Below, one piece after another: positions 7,573 to 14,985 of a stretch of DNA of 33,178 nucleotides. The notes below the pieces were generated by a model. It saw only the letters and a program-made list of their open reading frames with translations, was not told the origin of the DNA and searched no databases. Source of the DNA: Microbacteriaceae bacterium (lineage in GTDB: Bacteria; Actinomycetota; Actinomycetes; Actinomycetales; Microbacteriaceae); assembly GCA_024639925.1 (NCBI GenBank), contig JAHEGA010000002.1, forward strand, positions 1 to 33,178, written 5' to 3'. Each line of letters begins with the position of its first letter. The first letter of the stretch is position 1. A program made the translations under genes and the position numbers.

Positions 7573-7947
7573 CTACGCGGCCTTCTTCTTGCCAGCAACG
7601 GTGCGCTTGGGGCCCTTGCGGGTGCGGGCATTGGTCTTGGTGCGCTGACCACGAACGGGCAGACCGCGACGGTGACGAATGCCTTCGTAGCTACCGATTT
7701 CCACCTTGCGGCGGATGTCAGCGGTCACCTCGCGGCGAAGGTCACCCTCCACCTTGAATGTTCCCTCGATGTGTTCACGCAGCTTCAACAGCTGGTCATC
7801 GGTCAAATCCTTGACGCGGATGCTGGGGTCCACACCCGTTGCTTCGAGCGTTTGCTTCGAACGGGTACGGCCAACACCGTAGATGTAGGTTAGGGCGATT
7901 TCGACCCGCTTTTCGCGGGGAATATCGACTCCGGCAAGACGTGCCAT
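7573..7947 (-). CDS. rpsM: 30S ribosomal protein S13 (uS13)
   Basis: S13 is in the 30S head and forms intersubunit bridges with the 50S; its basic tail touches P-site tRNA. The sequence has MARLAGVDIPREKRVEIALTYIYGVG at the start and RHRRGLPVRGQRTKTNARTRKG near the end. The lysine-rich C-terminus is typical. Length 124 matches actinobacterial S13. AGGAG stands at good spacing before the ATG. A 113-bp gap with two GC-rich hairpins separates it from rpmJ. Confidence 0.98.
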   Translation of the reverse strand: MARLAGVDIPREKRVEIALTYIYGVGRTRSKQTLEATGVDPSIRVKDLTDDQLLKLREHIEGTFKVEGDLRREVTADIRRKVEIGSYEGIRHRRGLPVRGQRTKTNARTRKGPKRTVAGKKKAA

Positions 7948-7991
7948 GTCATTTCTCCTGGTGCACTGAGAGGTCTGAAGCAGAATCTGTG

Positions 7992-8030
7992 CCCGGGCCT
8001 CTCCCCGGGGAGTCCCCCACCAAGGGTGGG
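7992..8030 (-). other. Tandem GC-rich hairpins between rpmJ and rpsM
   Basis: CCCGGG-N6-CCCGGG at 7992-8009 and CCCACC-AAG-GGTGGG at 8016-8030 form two short inverted repeats in the rpmJ-rpsM gap. Neither is followed by U residues. They may be an internal attenuator, an mRNA processing site, or block readthrough control; there is no direct evidence for any. Confidence 0.4.
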
Positions 8031-8060
8031 ATCGCGATGCTGCTTATGGTTATTGAGTTA

Positions 8061-8174
8061 TTAGCCTTGACGCTGTTTGTGGCGGGGATTTTCGCAAATC
8101 ACCATCACGTTGCCGTGGCGACGAATGACTTTGCATTTGTCGCACATGGGCTTAACACTGGCGCTGACCTTCAT
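8061..8174 (-). CDS. rpmJ: 50S ribosomal protein L36 (bL36), zinc-binding form
   Basis: This 37-residue gene starts MKVSASVKPMCDKCKV and ends NPRHKQRQG, the standard bL36 sequence. Cys11, Cys14, Cys27 and His32 are all present, so it is the zinc-ribbon (C+) paralogue, which needs zinc for its fold. It lies between infA and rpsM, its usual place. It was read by eye from the ATG at 8174 to the TAA at 8061-8063. Confidence 0.97.
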   Translation of the reverse strand: MKVSASVKPMCDKCKVIRRHGNVMVICENPRHKQRQG

Positions 8175-8239
8175 GGTGTTTCCTTTTCTTCGCTGGCCTC
8201 GTGCCCGAGCGGTTCCCCGGGCCGTTCCTTACCCAGTGC

Positions 8240-8461
8240 TTACTTGTAGCGGTAGACGATGCGACCTCTGGTGAGGTCGTACGGGCTGAGCTCCACGATT
8301 ACCTTGTCTTCGGGCAAAATTCGGATGTAATGCTGACGCATTTTCCCCGAAATGTGGGCAAGCACCTTGTGGCCGTTGGTCAATTCCACACGGAACATTG
8401 CATTGGGAAGGGCCTCGACTACCGAGCCTTCGATTTCAATGACGCCGTCTTTGTTGGCCAT
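8240..8461 (-). CDS. infA: Translation initiation factor IF-1
   Basis: IF-1 binds the 30S A site during initiation. The 73-residue product starts MANKDGVIEIEGSVVE and ends PYDLTRGRIVYRYK, a single OB (S1-like) fold of normal length. The frame stays open 20 codons further upstream, but those residues do not resemble IF-1 and reach towards the adk terminator, so ATG 8461 is chosen. It is the first gene after that terminator, so it probably has its own promoter, which I could not identify clearly. Confidence 0.97.
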   Translation of the reverse strand: MANKDGVIEIEGSVVEALPNAMFRVELTNGHKVLAHISGKMRQHYIRILPEDKVIVELSPYDLTRGRIVYRYK

Positions 8462-8510
8462 AGCCTCATGTCTTGTTGTAACGAGTGTGCACTGGTCATG
8501 CGTTGTGGGC

Positions 8511-8534
8511 AAAAAAGCCAACCTCGGCTTTTTT
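8511..8534 (-). terminator. Intrinsic terminator between adk and infA
   Basis: The inverted repeat AAAAAAGCC/GGCTTTTTT (9 bp, 6-nt loop) gives a GCC stem base followed by six U on the minus strand. It lies about 60 nt after the adk stop and 50 nt before infA. Because it is symmetrical it would also work in the other direction. It separates the spc and alpha gene groups. The short GC part suggests partial termination. Confidence 0.7.
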
Positions 8535-8591
8535 ACACCAATGTCCCATCCTAGACCCGCTTCTTCGACGGCACAAGTCCAATGTTCGGTG

Positions 8592-9182
8592 CTAGGAAGC
8601 CGTGATACCCCGCCCAGCCAAAGCGTTCATAATCCGCTCGGTGACGTCGCTGATCTCACCGATGCCATCAATCGGGGCCACGAGGTTGCGGCTCGAGAAG
8701 ATGTCGATCAGCGGAGCCGTTTGCTCCTGATACACCTCAAGGCGGTGGCGGACGACAGCTTCGTTGTCATCGCTGCGACCCTGTTCGGTCGCGCGGAGGC
8801 GAAGTCGCTCGACGACGACGTCGGGGTCGGCCACAAGCTGGACGACAACATCGAGAGCCGTGTTGTGGCTGGCGAGGAACTCGTCCAGGTGCCTCACCTG
8901 GTCAGGGGTGCGCGGATAACCATCGAGAAGGAAGCCATTGCTGCAATCGGGGTCTTCCAAACGATCAGTAATCAAATCGTTGGTGAGCGAATCCGGAACG
9001 TTATCTCCGGCATCCATGAAGGCTTTCGCTTTAAGGCCCAATGGGGTCTCGTTTTTCACGTTGTGACGGAAAATGTCACCCGTAGAGATAGCCGGGATGC
9101 CGAAGGCTGCCGAGAGTTCGATTGCCTGAGTTCCTTTTCCTGCTCCGGGAGGGCCAATGAGCAGGATTCTCGTGCCCGACAT
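8592..9182 (-). CDS. adk: Adenylate kinase, short-LID form
   Basis: Converts AMP + ATP to two ADP, balancing adenylate pools. The P-loop GPPGAGKGT is at residues 10-18, followed by the AMP-binding STGDIFR and LLDGYPRT at 85-92. The LID region (around residues 125-140, RATEQGRSDDN) is the short version without zinc-binding cysteines, giving 196 residues instead of ~214. Its ATG overlaps the secY stop as TAATG, so translation is probably coupled. map, which often follows adk, is missing and infA comes next. Confidence 0.98.
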   Translation of the reverse strand: MSGTRILLIGPPGAGKGTQAIELSAAFGIPAISTGDIFRHNVKNETPLGLKAKAFMDAGDNVPDSLTNDLITDRLEDPDCSNGFLLDGYPRTPDQVRHLDEFLASHNTALDVVVQLVADPDVVVERLRLRATEQGRSDDNEAVVRHRLEVYQEQTAPLIDIFSSRNLVAPIDGIGEISDVTERIMNALAGRGITAS

Positions 9183-10504
9183 TACTTCAGCAAACCCTCG
9201 TAGTGACGCTGCTGCAGCTGTGCATCGATCTGCTTCACCGTGTCCAAACCAACACCAACGATGATCAGAATGCTGGCACCACCGAAGGGGAAGTTCTGGT
9301 TGGCGTTGACGGTGGCCAGCGCTATCAGCGGTATCAAGGCGACAAGGCCCAGATAGAGAGAGCCGGGAAGCGTGATGCGGGTCAACACGTAGTCGAGGTA
9401 TTCGGCAGTGGGGCGCCCGGCACGGATACCGGGGATGAAGCCGCCGTAGCGCTTCATGTTGTCGGCAACTTCTTCGGGATTGAAGATGATGGCGACATAG
9501 AAGTAGGTGAAGCCCACAATCAACAGGAAGTAGACCGCCATATAGAGCGGATTGTCACCGGAGGTGAGGTTGTTCTGAATCCAGACCACCCAGCCAGGCG
9601 TGCTGCCATCGGCACCGGTCGCATTGAACTGCGCGAAGAGAGCGGGGAGGTACAGCAGCGACGAGGCGAAGATCACCGGGATGACACCGGCCATGTTTAC
9701 CTTGATCGGAATATAGGTGTTGGTTCCCCCAAAGGTCCGGCGACCCACCATGCGCTTGGCGTACTGGACGGGAACACGACGCTGAGACTGCTCGACGAAT
9801 ACGACGAGGCCCATGATGACGATTCCGACGGCCACCACGATCACAAAGATGGTGGAACCGTTCGACTGCGCGATGGACCAGAGCGACGAGGGGAAGACTG
9901 CGGCAATCGACACGAAGATGAGAAGGGACATTCCGTTACCGACACCGCGCTCTGTGATCATTTCACCGAGCCACATGATGAGACCCGTACCGGCCGTCAT
10001 GGTGATCACCATCAGCATGATCGCGTACCAGGCGTCGTTGGAGAGCAGCTGGTTGCACGCGGGAGCGCCCGAGGAACCAAACAGCGCACCGCTACGGGCA
10101 ACGGTGATCAACGTCGTGGACTGAAGCAGTGCGAGGCCGATAGTGAGGTAGCGGGTGTACTGGGTCAGCTTGGACTGTCCAGCCTGGCCCTCTTTGTGGA
10201 GCTCTTCAAAGTGGGGAATCACCACGCGCAAGAGCTGCGTGATAATCGAGGCCGTGATGTAGGGCATGATGCCCAACGCAAAAATCGAGAGCTGCAGCAA
10301 CGCGCCACCACTGAAGAGGTTGATCAGCTCGTAGAGGCCTGCCGTGTCGTTTGTGCCAGCAAGACACTGCTGAACGTTGCGGTAATCGACGAACGGTGCC
10401 GGGATAAACGATCCCAAACGGAAGAGACCAATGACGGCCAGCGTGAAGAGAACTTTCCTCCGCAAATCAGGAGTCTTGAAGATTCTCCCTAGAGCACTGA
10501 ACAC
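9182..10504 (-). CDS. secY: Protein translocase channel subunit SecY
   Basis: SecY forms the ten-helix membrane channel for Sec-dependent export and membrane insertion. The protein starts near FSALGRIFKTPDLRRKVLFTL, as in actinobacterial SecY, and has many hydrophobic segments; the FALGIMPYITASIITQLL plug-proximal region and NMAGVIPVIFASSLL are clear. The reading frame extends upstream to 10534, but GTG 10504 is chosen because AGGAGG lies 5 nt before it, giving 440 residues. It follows rplO after 100 bp containing two hairpins, and overlaps adk by one base. Confidence 0.97.
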   Translation of the reverse strand: MFSALGRIFKTPDLRRKVLFTLAVIGLFRLGSFIPAPFVDYRNVQQCLAGTNDTAGLYELINLFSGGALLQLSIFALGIMPYITASIITQLLRVVIPHFEELHKEGQAGQSKLTQYTRYLTIGLALLQSTTLITVARSGALFGSSGAPACNQLLSNDAWYAIMLMVITMTAGTGLIMWLGEMITERGVGNGMSLLIFVSIAAVFPSSLWSIAQSNGSTIFVIVVAVGIVIMGLVVFVEQSQRRVPVQYAKRMVGRRTFGGTNTYIPIKVNMAGVIPVIFASSLLYLPALFAQFNATGADGSTPGWVVWIQNNLTSGDNPLYMAVYFLLIVGFTYFYVAIIFNPEEVADNMKRYGGFIPGIRAGRPTAEYLDYVLTRITLPGSLYLGLVALIPLIALATVNANQNFPFGGASILIIVGVGLDTVKQIDAQLQQRHYEGLLK

Positions 10505-10509
10505 TTGAT

Positions 10510-10515
10510 CCTCCT
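10510..10515 (-). promoter_or_regulatory. Shine-Dalgarno that sets the secY start
   Basis: AGGAGG followed by ATCAA and the GTG at 10504 is a full-strength ribosome binding site. It rules against the in-frame upstream ATG at 10534, which would place this site inside the coding region. Confidence 0.85.
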
Positions 10516-10542
10516 GCACCGTGCCTGGCGACACGTGGGTTT

Positions 10543-10556
10543 GAGCCTACCGGCTC
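10543..10556 (-). other. Small hairpin upstream of secY
   Basis: GAGCC-TACC-GGCTC, a 5-bp stem with a 4-nt loop, lies between the larger 10562-10597 hairpin and the secY ribosome binding site. It may act with that structure; this is inference. Confidence 0.3.
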
Positions 10557-10561
10557 GGCGC

Positions 10562-10597
10562 CCCCGGTGGAAAAGTCTGCTGACCATTCCACCGGGG
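10562..10597 (-). other. Strong hairpin in the rplO-secY gap
   Basis: Perfect 11-bp inverted repeat CCCCGGTGGAA/TTCCACCGGGG with a 14-nt loop, beginning 7 nt after the rplO stop. The minus-strand RNA has no U tract after it, so it is not a classical terminator. It could protect the 3' end of the ribosomal transcript, or be a processing or attenuation point that lowers SecY relative to the r-proteins. Confidence 0.5.
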
Positions 10598-10604
10598 TCA
10601 ACGC

Positions 10605-11417
10605 CTACTTGACGGAACCGCCCGCTTTCGCGATCTTTTCCGCTGCTTGCTTGGATACCTTGTCGACGCTGACTGTGAGGGCAACACTCAGGTCACCGTC
10701 AGCCAACACCTTGACTTTTTCATTCTTGCGAACAGCGCCCTTGGCGACGAGGTCAGCACTCGTGACTTCTCCACCCTTGGGGTAGAGCTCAGCAAGACGA
10801 CCCACGTTCACGACCTGGTACTCAACCCGGAACGGGTTGGTAAATCCACGCAACTTAGGTGCACGCATGACCGAGGTGAGCTGGCCACCTTCGAATCCAG
10901 GCCGCACCTGGTAACGAGCTTTTGTACCCTTGGTACCGCGACCAGCCGTCTTACCCTTCGACGCCTCACCACGACCCACACGGGTCTTGGCTTTCTTCGC
11001 ACCGGGAGCAGGACGCAGGTGGTGAAGTTTCACCACTCCAGGACGCGACTCCTCTTTGGCAGCAGGCTTCTTCGCAGCGGGCTTCTTAGCAGGAGCGTCA
11101 CTGGTGGTTGCCTTCTTGGCCGCAGGTGCCGCAGCTTTGGTCGCTGGCGCTTTAGCTGCAGGAGCCTTGGCGGCAGCGGGCTTCGCTGCTGCAGGCTTCT
11201 TCGCTGCCGGTGCTTTCGCAGCGGGGGCCTTCGCCGCAGGCTTTGCGGTGGTGGCTTTCGCTGCCGGCTTCTTGGCCGCAGGAGCTTTCGCAGCAGCGGT
11301 TGCAGGCTTCTTCGCTGCCGGTGCCTTAGCGGCACTGGCGGCGGGTTTCTTTGCTGCCGGCTTAGCCGCAGGCTTTGCTGCTGGCTTCTTGGCGGCGGGC
11401 TTCTTTTCCTCAGCCAT
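10605..11417 (-). CDS. rplO: 50S ribosomal protein L15 (uL15) with 124-residue Lys/Ala/Pro N-terminal tail
   Basis: L15 is a 50S assembly protein. The conserved core spans about residues 125-270: GVVKLHHLRPAPGAKKAKTRVGRGEASKG, GRGTKGTKAR, then GFEGGQ and the C-terminal KVSKQAAEKIAKAGG. Residues 1-124 are a repetitive AAKKPA/AKAPAAKK tail resembling histone H1 or HupB-type DNA-binding tails. The start is supported because the ATG at 11417 overlaps the rpmD stop as TAATG. Total 270 residues against ~145 in most bacteria. The tail is encoded by varied Lys and Ala codons, so it is not a simple recent DNA repeat. Its charge suggests RNA binding, but the function is not known. Confidence 0.95.
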   Translation of the reverse strand: MAEEKKPAAKKPAAKPAAKPAAKKPAASAAKAPAAKKPATAAAKAPAAKKPAAKATTAKPAAKAPAAKAPAAKKPAAAKPAAAKAPAAKAPATKAAAPAAKKATTSDAPAKKPAAKKPAAKEESRPGVVKLHHLRPAPGAKKAKTRVGRGEASKGKTAGRGTKGTKARYQVRPGFEGGQLTSVMRAPKLRGFTNPFRVEYQVVNVGRLAELYPKGGEVTSADLVAKGAVRKNEKVKVLADGDLSVALTVSVDKVSKQAAEKIAKAGGSVK

Positions 11418-11602
11418 TAGTTAATCTCCTCGACCTTCACCAGGTGTGCGACGGTGCGCACATACCCACGGTTGGCGGATGTATCTTCACGGACGACCGT
11501 TTGGCCGATCTTGCGCAAGCCCAGGCTACGAAGAGTGTCACGCATGTTCTGCTTTTCACTGATCTTCGACTTGATCTGGGTGATCTTGAGTTGCTTGGCC
11601 AT
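11417..11602 (-). CDS. rpmD: 50S ribosomal protein L30 (uL30)
   Basis: A 61-residue protein with the L30 pattern LKITQIKSKISEKQNMRDTLRSLGLRKIGQTVVREDT and VAHLVKVEEI at the end. L30 is a small 50S protein near the 5S rRNA side. It overlaps rpsE upstream and rplO downstream by one base at each junction (TAATG), so its translation is likely tied to both. Confidence 0.97.
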   Translation of the reverse strand: MAKQLKITQIKSKISEKQNMRDTLRSLGLRKIGQTVVREDTSANRGYVRTVAHLVKVEEIN

Positions 11603-12291
11603 TAGGCACCTGCCTTCACTGCTGCAGCCGCTTCGGCCTCGCTACGGATGATGTGCTCGGGGGCGACATCTTCAAACTCCACGCCACGACGTGCAGCGAC
11701 GGCGCGAGGCTCTTCGAGCATCTGCAAAGCCGCCACGGTGGCGTGAACAATGTTGAGGGTGTTCGAGGAACCCAGCGACTTGCTCAGCACGTCGTGGATA
11801 CCTGCACACTCCAGCACCGCGCGGACAGGACCACCGGCGATAACACCGGTACCCGGTGTTGCCGGACGCAGGAGCACAACTCCCGCAGCTGCCTCACCCT
11901 GAACGGTGTGGGGAATGGTCTGGGCGACGCGAGGAACCTTGAAGAAGTTCTTCTTCGCGTCTTCGACACCCTTGGAGATTGCGGTGGGAACTTCGCGGGC
12001 TTTGCCGTAACCGACACCCACCATTCCGTTACCGTCTCCGACAACCACCAGAGCAGTAAAGCTGAACCGACGTCCACCCTTGACCACCTTGGATACACGG
12101 TTGATGGTGACAACGCGCTCGAGGAACTGGCTCTTCTCGGCGTCACGACCACTACGGTCGCCACGTCCACCAGCGCCACGCTCACGTCCGCCACCGCCGC
12201 GAGAGTCGCGACGATCGGTGGCCGTGTCGGTCACTGGGGCTGAGGTCGCTGCGGTTTCGCTCACAGCGGCTTCCTTAACTTCTTCGCTCAC
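11602..12291 (-). CDS. rpsE: 30S ribosomal protein S5 (uS5) with Arg/Gly-rich N-terminal extension
   Basis: S5 lies at the mRNA entry channel and affects decoding fidelity. The core begins about residue 53 (FLERVVTINRVSKVVKGGRRFSF) followed by GNGMVGVGYGKAREVP and GVIAGGPVRAVLECAGIHDVLSKSLGSSN. The first ~50 residues carry an RGGGGRERGAGGRGDR-type stretch. The start is GTG at 12291; its GTGA overlaps the rplR TGA stop, so coupling is likely. Length 229 is longer than E. coli S5 (167) but within actinobacterial range. Confidence 0.97.
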   Translation of the reverse strand: MSEEVKEAAVSETAATSAPVTDTATDRRDSRGGGGRERGAGGRGDRSGRDAEKSQFLERVVTINRVSKVVKGGRRFSFTALVVVGDGNGMVGVGYGKAREVPTAISKGVEDAKKNFFKVPRVAQTIPHTVQGEAAAGVVLLRPATPGTGVIAGGPVRAVLECAGIHDVLSKSLGSSNTLNIVHATVAALQMLEEPRAVAARRGVEFEDVAPEHIIRSEAEAAAAVKAGA

Positions 12292-12656
12292 AGTTCCAAT
12301 CCACTCTCTCTGGCGCTCTCCGCGACAGCTGCTACTCGGCCGGCATAACGGTTACCACCGCGGTCAAAGACCACCGAGGCAACGCCTGCCTTCTTCGCGC
12401 GCTCGGCGATAAGGCCACCAATCTTCTTGGCTTTTGCGGTCTTGTCGTCCTTGGACGAACGGAAGTCAGGCTCCATGGTGGAAGCTGAAGCAACCGTGTG
12501 GCCAATGGCGTCATCGACAACCTGCACAAACAGGTGGCGAGACGAGCGGGTCACGACCAAGCGAGGCTTGGTTGCGGTGCCCACAATCTTCTTGCGAAGC
12601 CTGGTGTGGCGACGGTTTCGTGCCGCAGAGCGGCTCTTTCCTCTAACGAAAGCCAT
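12288..12656 (-). CDS. rplR: 50S ribosomal protein L18 (uL18)
   Basis: Binds 5S rRNA in the central protuberance together with L5. The 122-residue protein has the basic start RGKSRSAARNRRHTRLRKKI, then KPRLVVTRSSRHLFVQVVDD and the ending VVFDRGGNRYAGRVAAVAESARESGLEL. It starts 3 bp after rplF ends and overlaps rpsE by four bases. Confidence 0.98.
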   Translation of the reverse strand: MAFVRGKSRSAARNRRHTRLRKKIVGTATKPRLVVTRSSRHLFVQVVDDAIGHTVASASTMEPDFRSSKDDKTAKAKKIGGLIAERAKKAGVASVVFDRGGNRYAGRVAAVAESARESGLEL

Positions 12657-12658
12657 GT

Positions 12659-13195
12659 CTACTTACCAGCCTTTCCAGCCTTGCGACGAACGTGCTCACC
12701 CTCGTAGCGCACACCCTTGCCCTTATAAGGCTCTGGCTTGCGCAACTTACGGATGTTGGCAGCAACTTCACCGACGGCTTGCTTGTCAATGCCACTGACG
12801 GTCAACTTGTCGTTGCCTTCCACCGTGAAGGTGATGCCAGCGGGCGGCTCCACCGTGATGGAGTGGGAGAAACCGAGCTGAAGCTCGACACCCTGGCCCT
12901 TGGAAGCCATTCGGTAACCGGTACCGACGACCTGCAGGGACTTCTGGAAGCCCTCGGTGACGCCGACAATCTGGTTGTTGATGAGTGTGCGGGTCAGACC
13001 GTGCAGCGAACGCGAATCGCGCTCGTCATCGGGCCTGGTCACCACAATCTGGTTGTCGACCATCTGGGCAACGATCGGCTCCTTGACGCGCAGTGAAAGG
13101 TCCCCTTTGGGGCCCTTCACGGCGACATTCTGGCCGTCGATGGTGATGGTGACACCAGCGGGAATATCAATGGGCATGCGACCAATACGTGACAT
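12659..13195 (-). CDS. rplF: 50S ribosomal protein L6 (uL6)
   Basis: L6 lies near the factor-binding site by the sarcin-ricin loop. The protein opens MSRIGRMPIDIPAGVTI, has KGPKGDLSLRV, and ends with the signature RKPEPYKGKGVRYEGEHVRRKAGKAGK. Length 178 is standard. It lies 6 bp after rpsH. No strong Shine-Dalgarno is seen, which suggests reinitiation after rpsH. Confidence 0.98.
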   Translation of the reverse strand: MSRIGRMPIDIPAGVTITIDGQNVAVKGPKGDLSLRVKEPIVAQMVDNQIVVTRPDDERDSRSLHGLTRTLINNQIVGVTEGFQKSLQVVGTGYRMASKGQGVELQLGFSHSITVEPPAGITFTVEGNDKLTVSGIDKQAVGEVAANIRKLRKPEPYKGKGVRYEGEHVRRKAGKAGK

Positions 13196-13201
13196 CAGTG
13201 A

Positions 13202-13600
13202 TCACCACACGTAGGCGAGGACTTCCCCACCCACGCCTTTCTTGGTTGCCTGACGATCGGTCAGCAGACCGGAGGAAGTCGACAAAATGGCGACTCCCAG
13301 TCCACCGTGGACCTTGGGGATTTCAGAAGACTTTGCGTAGACGCGCAGACCCGGCTTGGACACACGCTTGATGCCCACAATGGAGCGTTCGCGGTTGGGA
13401 CCGTATTTCAGGTCAAGGGTCAGCGTCTTGCCCACGCGAGCATCTTCGAGCTTCCAGCTCGAAATGTAACCCTGGGCTTTGAGGATCTCAGCCAGGTGGG
13501 CTTTCAACTTGGAATTAGGCATGGACACGGTGTCGTGCTGTGCCTGATTCGCGTTGCGCAGTCTGGTCAGCATGTCTGCGACCGGATCTGTCATTGTCAT
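13202..13600 (-). CDS. rpsH: 30S ribosomal protein S8 (uS8)
   Basis: S8 organises the central domain of 16S rRNA and in E. coli represses the spc operon. The protein starts MTMTDPVADMLTRLRNANQA, the typical actinobacterial S8 N-terminus, and ends with GVGGEVLAYVW. The frame is open 14 codons further upstream, but ATG 13600 matches the family. Length 132 is normal. The 69-bp gap to rplE is too small for rpsN, which commonly sits there. Confidence 0.97.
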   Translation of the reverse strand: MTMTDPVADMLTRLRNANQAQHDTVSMPNSKLKAHLAEILKAQGYISSWKLEDARVGKTLTLDLKYGPNRERSIVGIKRVSKPGLRVYAKSSEIPKVHGGLGVAILSTSSGLLTDRQATKKGVGGEVLAYVW

Positions 13601-13669
13601 GGTGTTTCTCTTTTCTCTGACTGGTTTCGAGCCCGGGTTCACCCAGGATCGACCTAGTTAGTTAGGGGC

Positions 13670-14251
13670 TTAGGAGCCCTCGGTTGCGTTCTTCCCCGCG
13701 AACGGGAAACCTAGTGACCGCAACAGCGCGCGGCCTTCATCATCGGTCTTGGCGGTGGTGACAATGGTGATGTCAAAACCACGGACGCGGTCGATGTTGT
13801 CCTGGTTGATTTCGTGGAACACCGACTGCTCGGTGACACCGAAGGTGTAGTTACCGTTGCCATCGAACTGACGGTCGCTCATACCGCGGAAGTCGCGGAT
13901 GCGCGGCAGTGCCAGGTTGATGAGACGGTCCAGGAACTCCCACGCGCGGTTTCCGCGCAGGGTGACGTGAGCGCCGATCGGCATTCCCTCACGCAGTTTG
14001 AACTGCGCGATGGACACCTTGGCGTTGGTCACGATGGGCTTCTGGCCGGTAATGGCCGTCAAGTCCTTGATCGCACCCTCGATGACCTTGGAGTCTCTGG
14101 CTGCTTCACCCACACCGGTGTTGACGACGACCTTGACGACGCCCGGCACCTGGTGGGGGTTGGTGAAACCAAACTCTTCCTTCAGCGCAGGAACAACGTC
14201 GTTGCGGTAAATCGCCTTCAGGCGGGGAACACTCGTCGTAGCGGTCGCCAT
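13670..14251 (-). CDS. rplE: 50S ribosomal protein L5 (uL5)
   Basis: L5 binds 5S rRNA and contacts P-site tRNA. The 193-residue product includes RLKAIYRNDVVPAL, GFTNPHQVPGVVKVVVNTGVGEA, QKPIVTNAKVSIAQFKLREGMPIGAHVTLRG and the FRGMSDRQFDGNGNYTFGV loop. Its ATG overlaps the rplX TAA as TAATG. It is followed by rpsH without an intervening rpsN. Confidence 0.98.
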   Translation of the reverse strand: MATATTSVPRLKAIYRNDVVPALKEEFGFTNPHQVPGVVKVVVNTGVGEAARDSKVIEGAIKDLTAITGQKPIVTNAKVSIAQFKLREGMPIGAHVTLRGNRAWEFLDRLINLALPRIRDFRGMSDRQFDGNGNYTFGVTEQSVFHEINQDNIDRVRGFDITIVTTAKTDDEGRALLRSLGFPFAGKNATEGS

Positions 14252-14610
14252 TAGAGCTCTTCTCCTGACTTCTTCGCGATGCGCACGCGCACCTGCTTCT
14301 TTGCCGAACCCTTGTCAGCAGCCTTGGTCTTCACACCCACGCGAGTGGGCTTCTTGGACTTCGGGTCAACGAGGGCGACATTGGAAATGTGGATGGGGGC
14401 TTCAAAGGTTTCCAAGCCACCGGTTTTACCGCCACGCTGGCTTTGGCCCACGCGGTTGTGCTTGGTGACGTAGTTGACACCTTCTACCAAGACGCGGTTG
14501 CGCTCGGAGAAGACCTCAATCACGTGGCCTTGCTTGCCTTTGTCGCCGCCGCGAGCTTCGCTCGCGCCAGTGATGACCTGAACCAGGTCACCCTTCTTAA
14601 TCTTTGCCAT
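14251..14610 (-). CDS. rplX: 50S ribosomal protein L24 (uL24)
   Basis: L24 is an assembly initiator of the 50S subunit near the tunnel exit. The KOW motif is at the start (KKGDLVQVITGA, GDKGKQGHVIEV), followed by VEGVNYVTKHNR and PIHISNVALVDPKSKKPTRV. The C-terminal ~15 residues are a lysine-rich tail. Length 119. Its ATG follows the rplN stop directly (TAAATG) and its own stop overlaps rplE. Confidence 0.98.
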   Translation of the reverse strand: MAKIKKGDLVQVITGASEARGGDKGKQGHVIEVFSERNRVLVEGVNYVTKHNRVGQSQRGGKTGGLETFEAPIHISNVALVDPKSKKPTRVGVKTKAADKGSAKKQVRVRIAKKSGEEL

Positions 14611-14982
14611 TTAGATAACCTCCGGTGCCAACGAGATGATCTTCATGAAGCGCTTGTCGCGCAGTTCACGGCCCACGGGTCCGAAAATACGGGTTCCGCG
14701 AGGCTCACCCTCTTTGCTCTTGATCAGCACCGCTGCGTTCTCGTCGAACTTGATGTAGGAACCGTCGGGACGACGGGTTTCCTTCACGGTGCGCACGATG
14801 ACGGCCTTGACGACCTCACCCTTCTTGACGTTGCCGCCAGGAATCGCGTCTTTGACGGTGGCGACGATGATGTCCCCCAGGCCCGCATAGCGACGCCCGG
14901 AGCCACCCAACACGCGGATGGCCAAAATTTCTTTGGCACCGGTGTTGTCAGCCACCTTTACTCGGGATTCTTGCTGAATCAT
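14611..14982 (-). CDS. rplN: 50S ribosomal protein L14 (uL14)
   Basis: L14 forms part of the intersubunit face next to L19 and binds the silencing factor RsfS in other bacteria. The sequence starts MIQQESRVKVADNTGAKEILAIRVLGG and ends with GTRIFGPVGRELRDKRFMKIISLAPEVI. It has 123 residues, one more than E. coli. It is conventionally the first gene of the spc operon, but here it follows rpsQ after 3 bp with no sign of a separate promoter. Confidence 0.98.
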   Translation of the reverse strand: MIQQESRVKVADNTGAKEILAIRVLGGSGRRYAGLGDIIVATVKDAIPGGNVKKGEVVKAVIVRTVKETRRPDGSYIKFDENAAVLIKSKEGEPRGTRIFGPVGRELRDKRFMKIISLAPEVI

Positions 14983-14985
14983 GGT

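Noticed and set aside
8462..8521. N-terminal extension of IF-1 from ATG 8521
   Set aside because: The 20 extra residues do not resemble IF-1 and begin at the terminator stem.
9203..10492. 429-codon plus-strand open frame opposite secY
   Set aside because: Antisense shadow of a membrane protein gene; low-complexity charged translation, no start signals.
11046..11417. Repeated AAKKPA-coding DNA as a CRISPR or simple repeat array
   Set aside because: Repeats are irregular at the DNA level, in frame, and part of rplO; no spacers.
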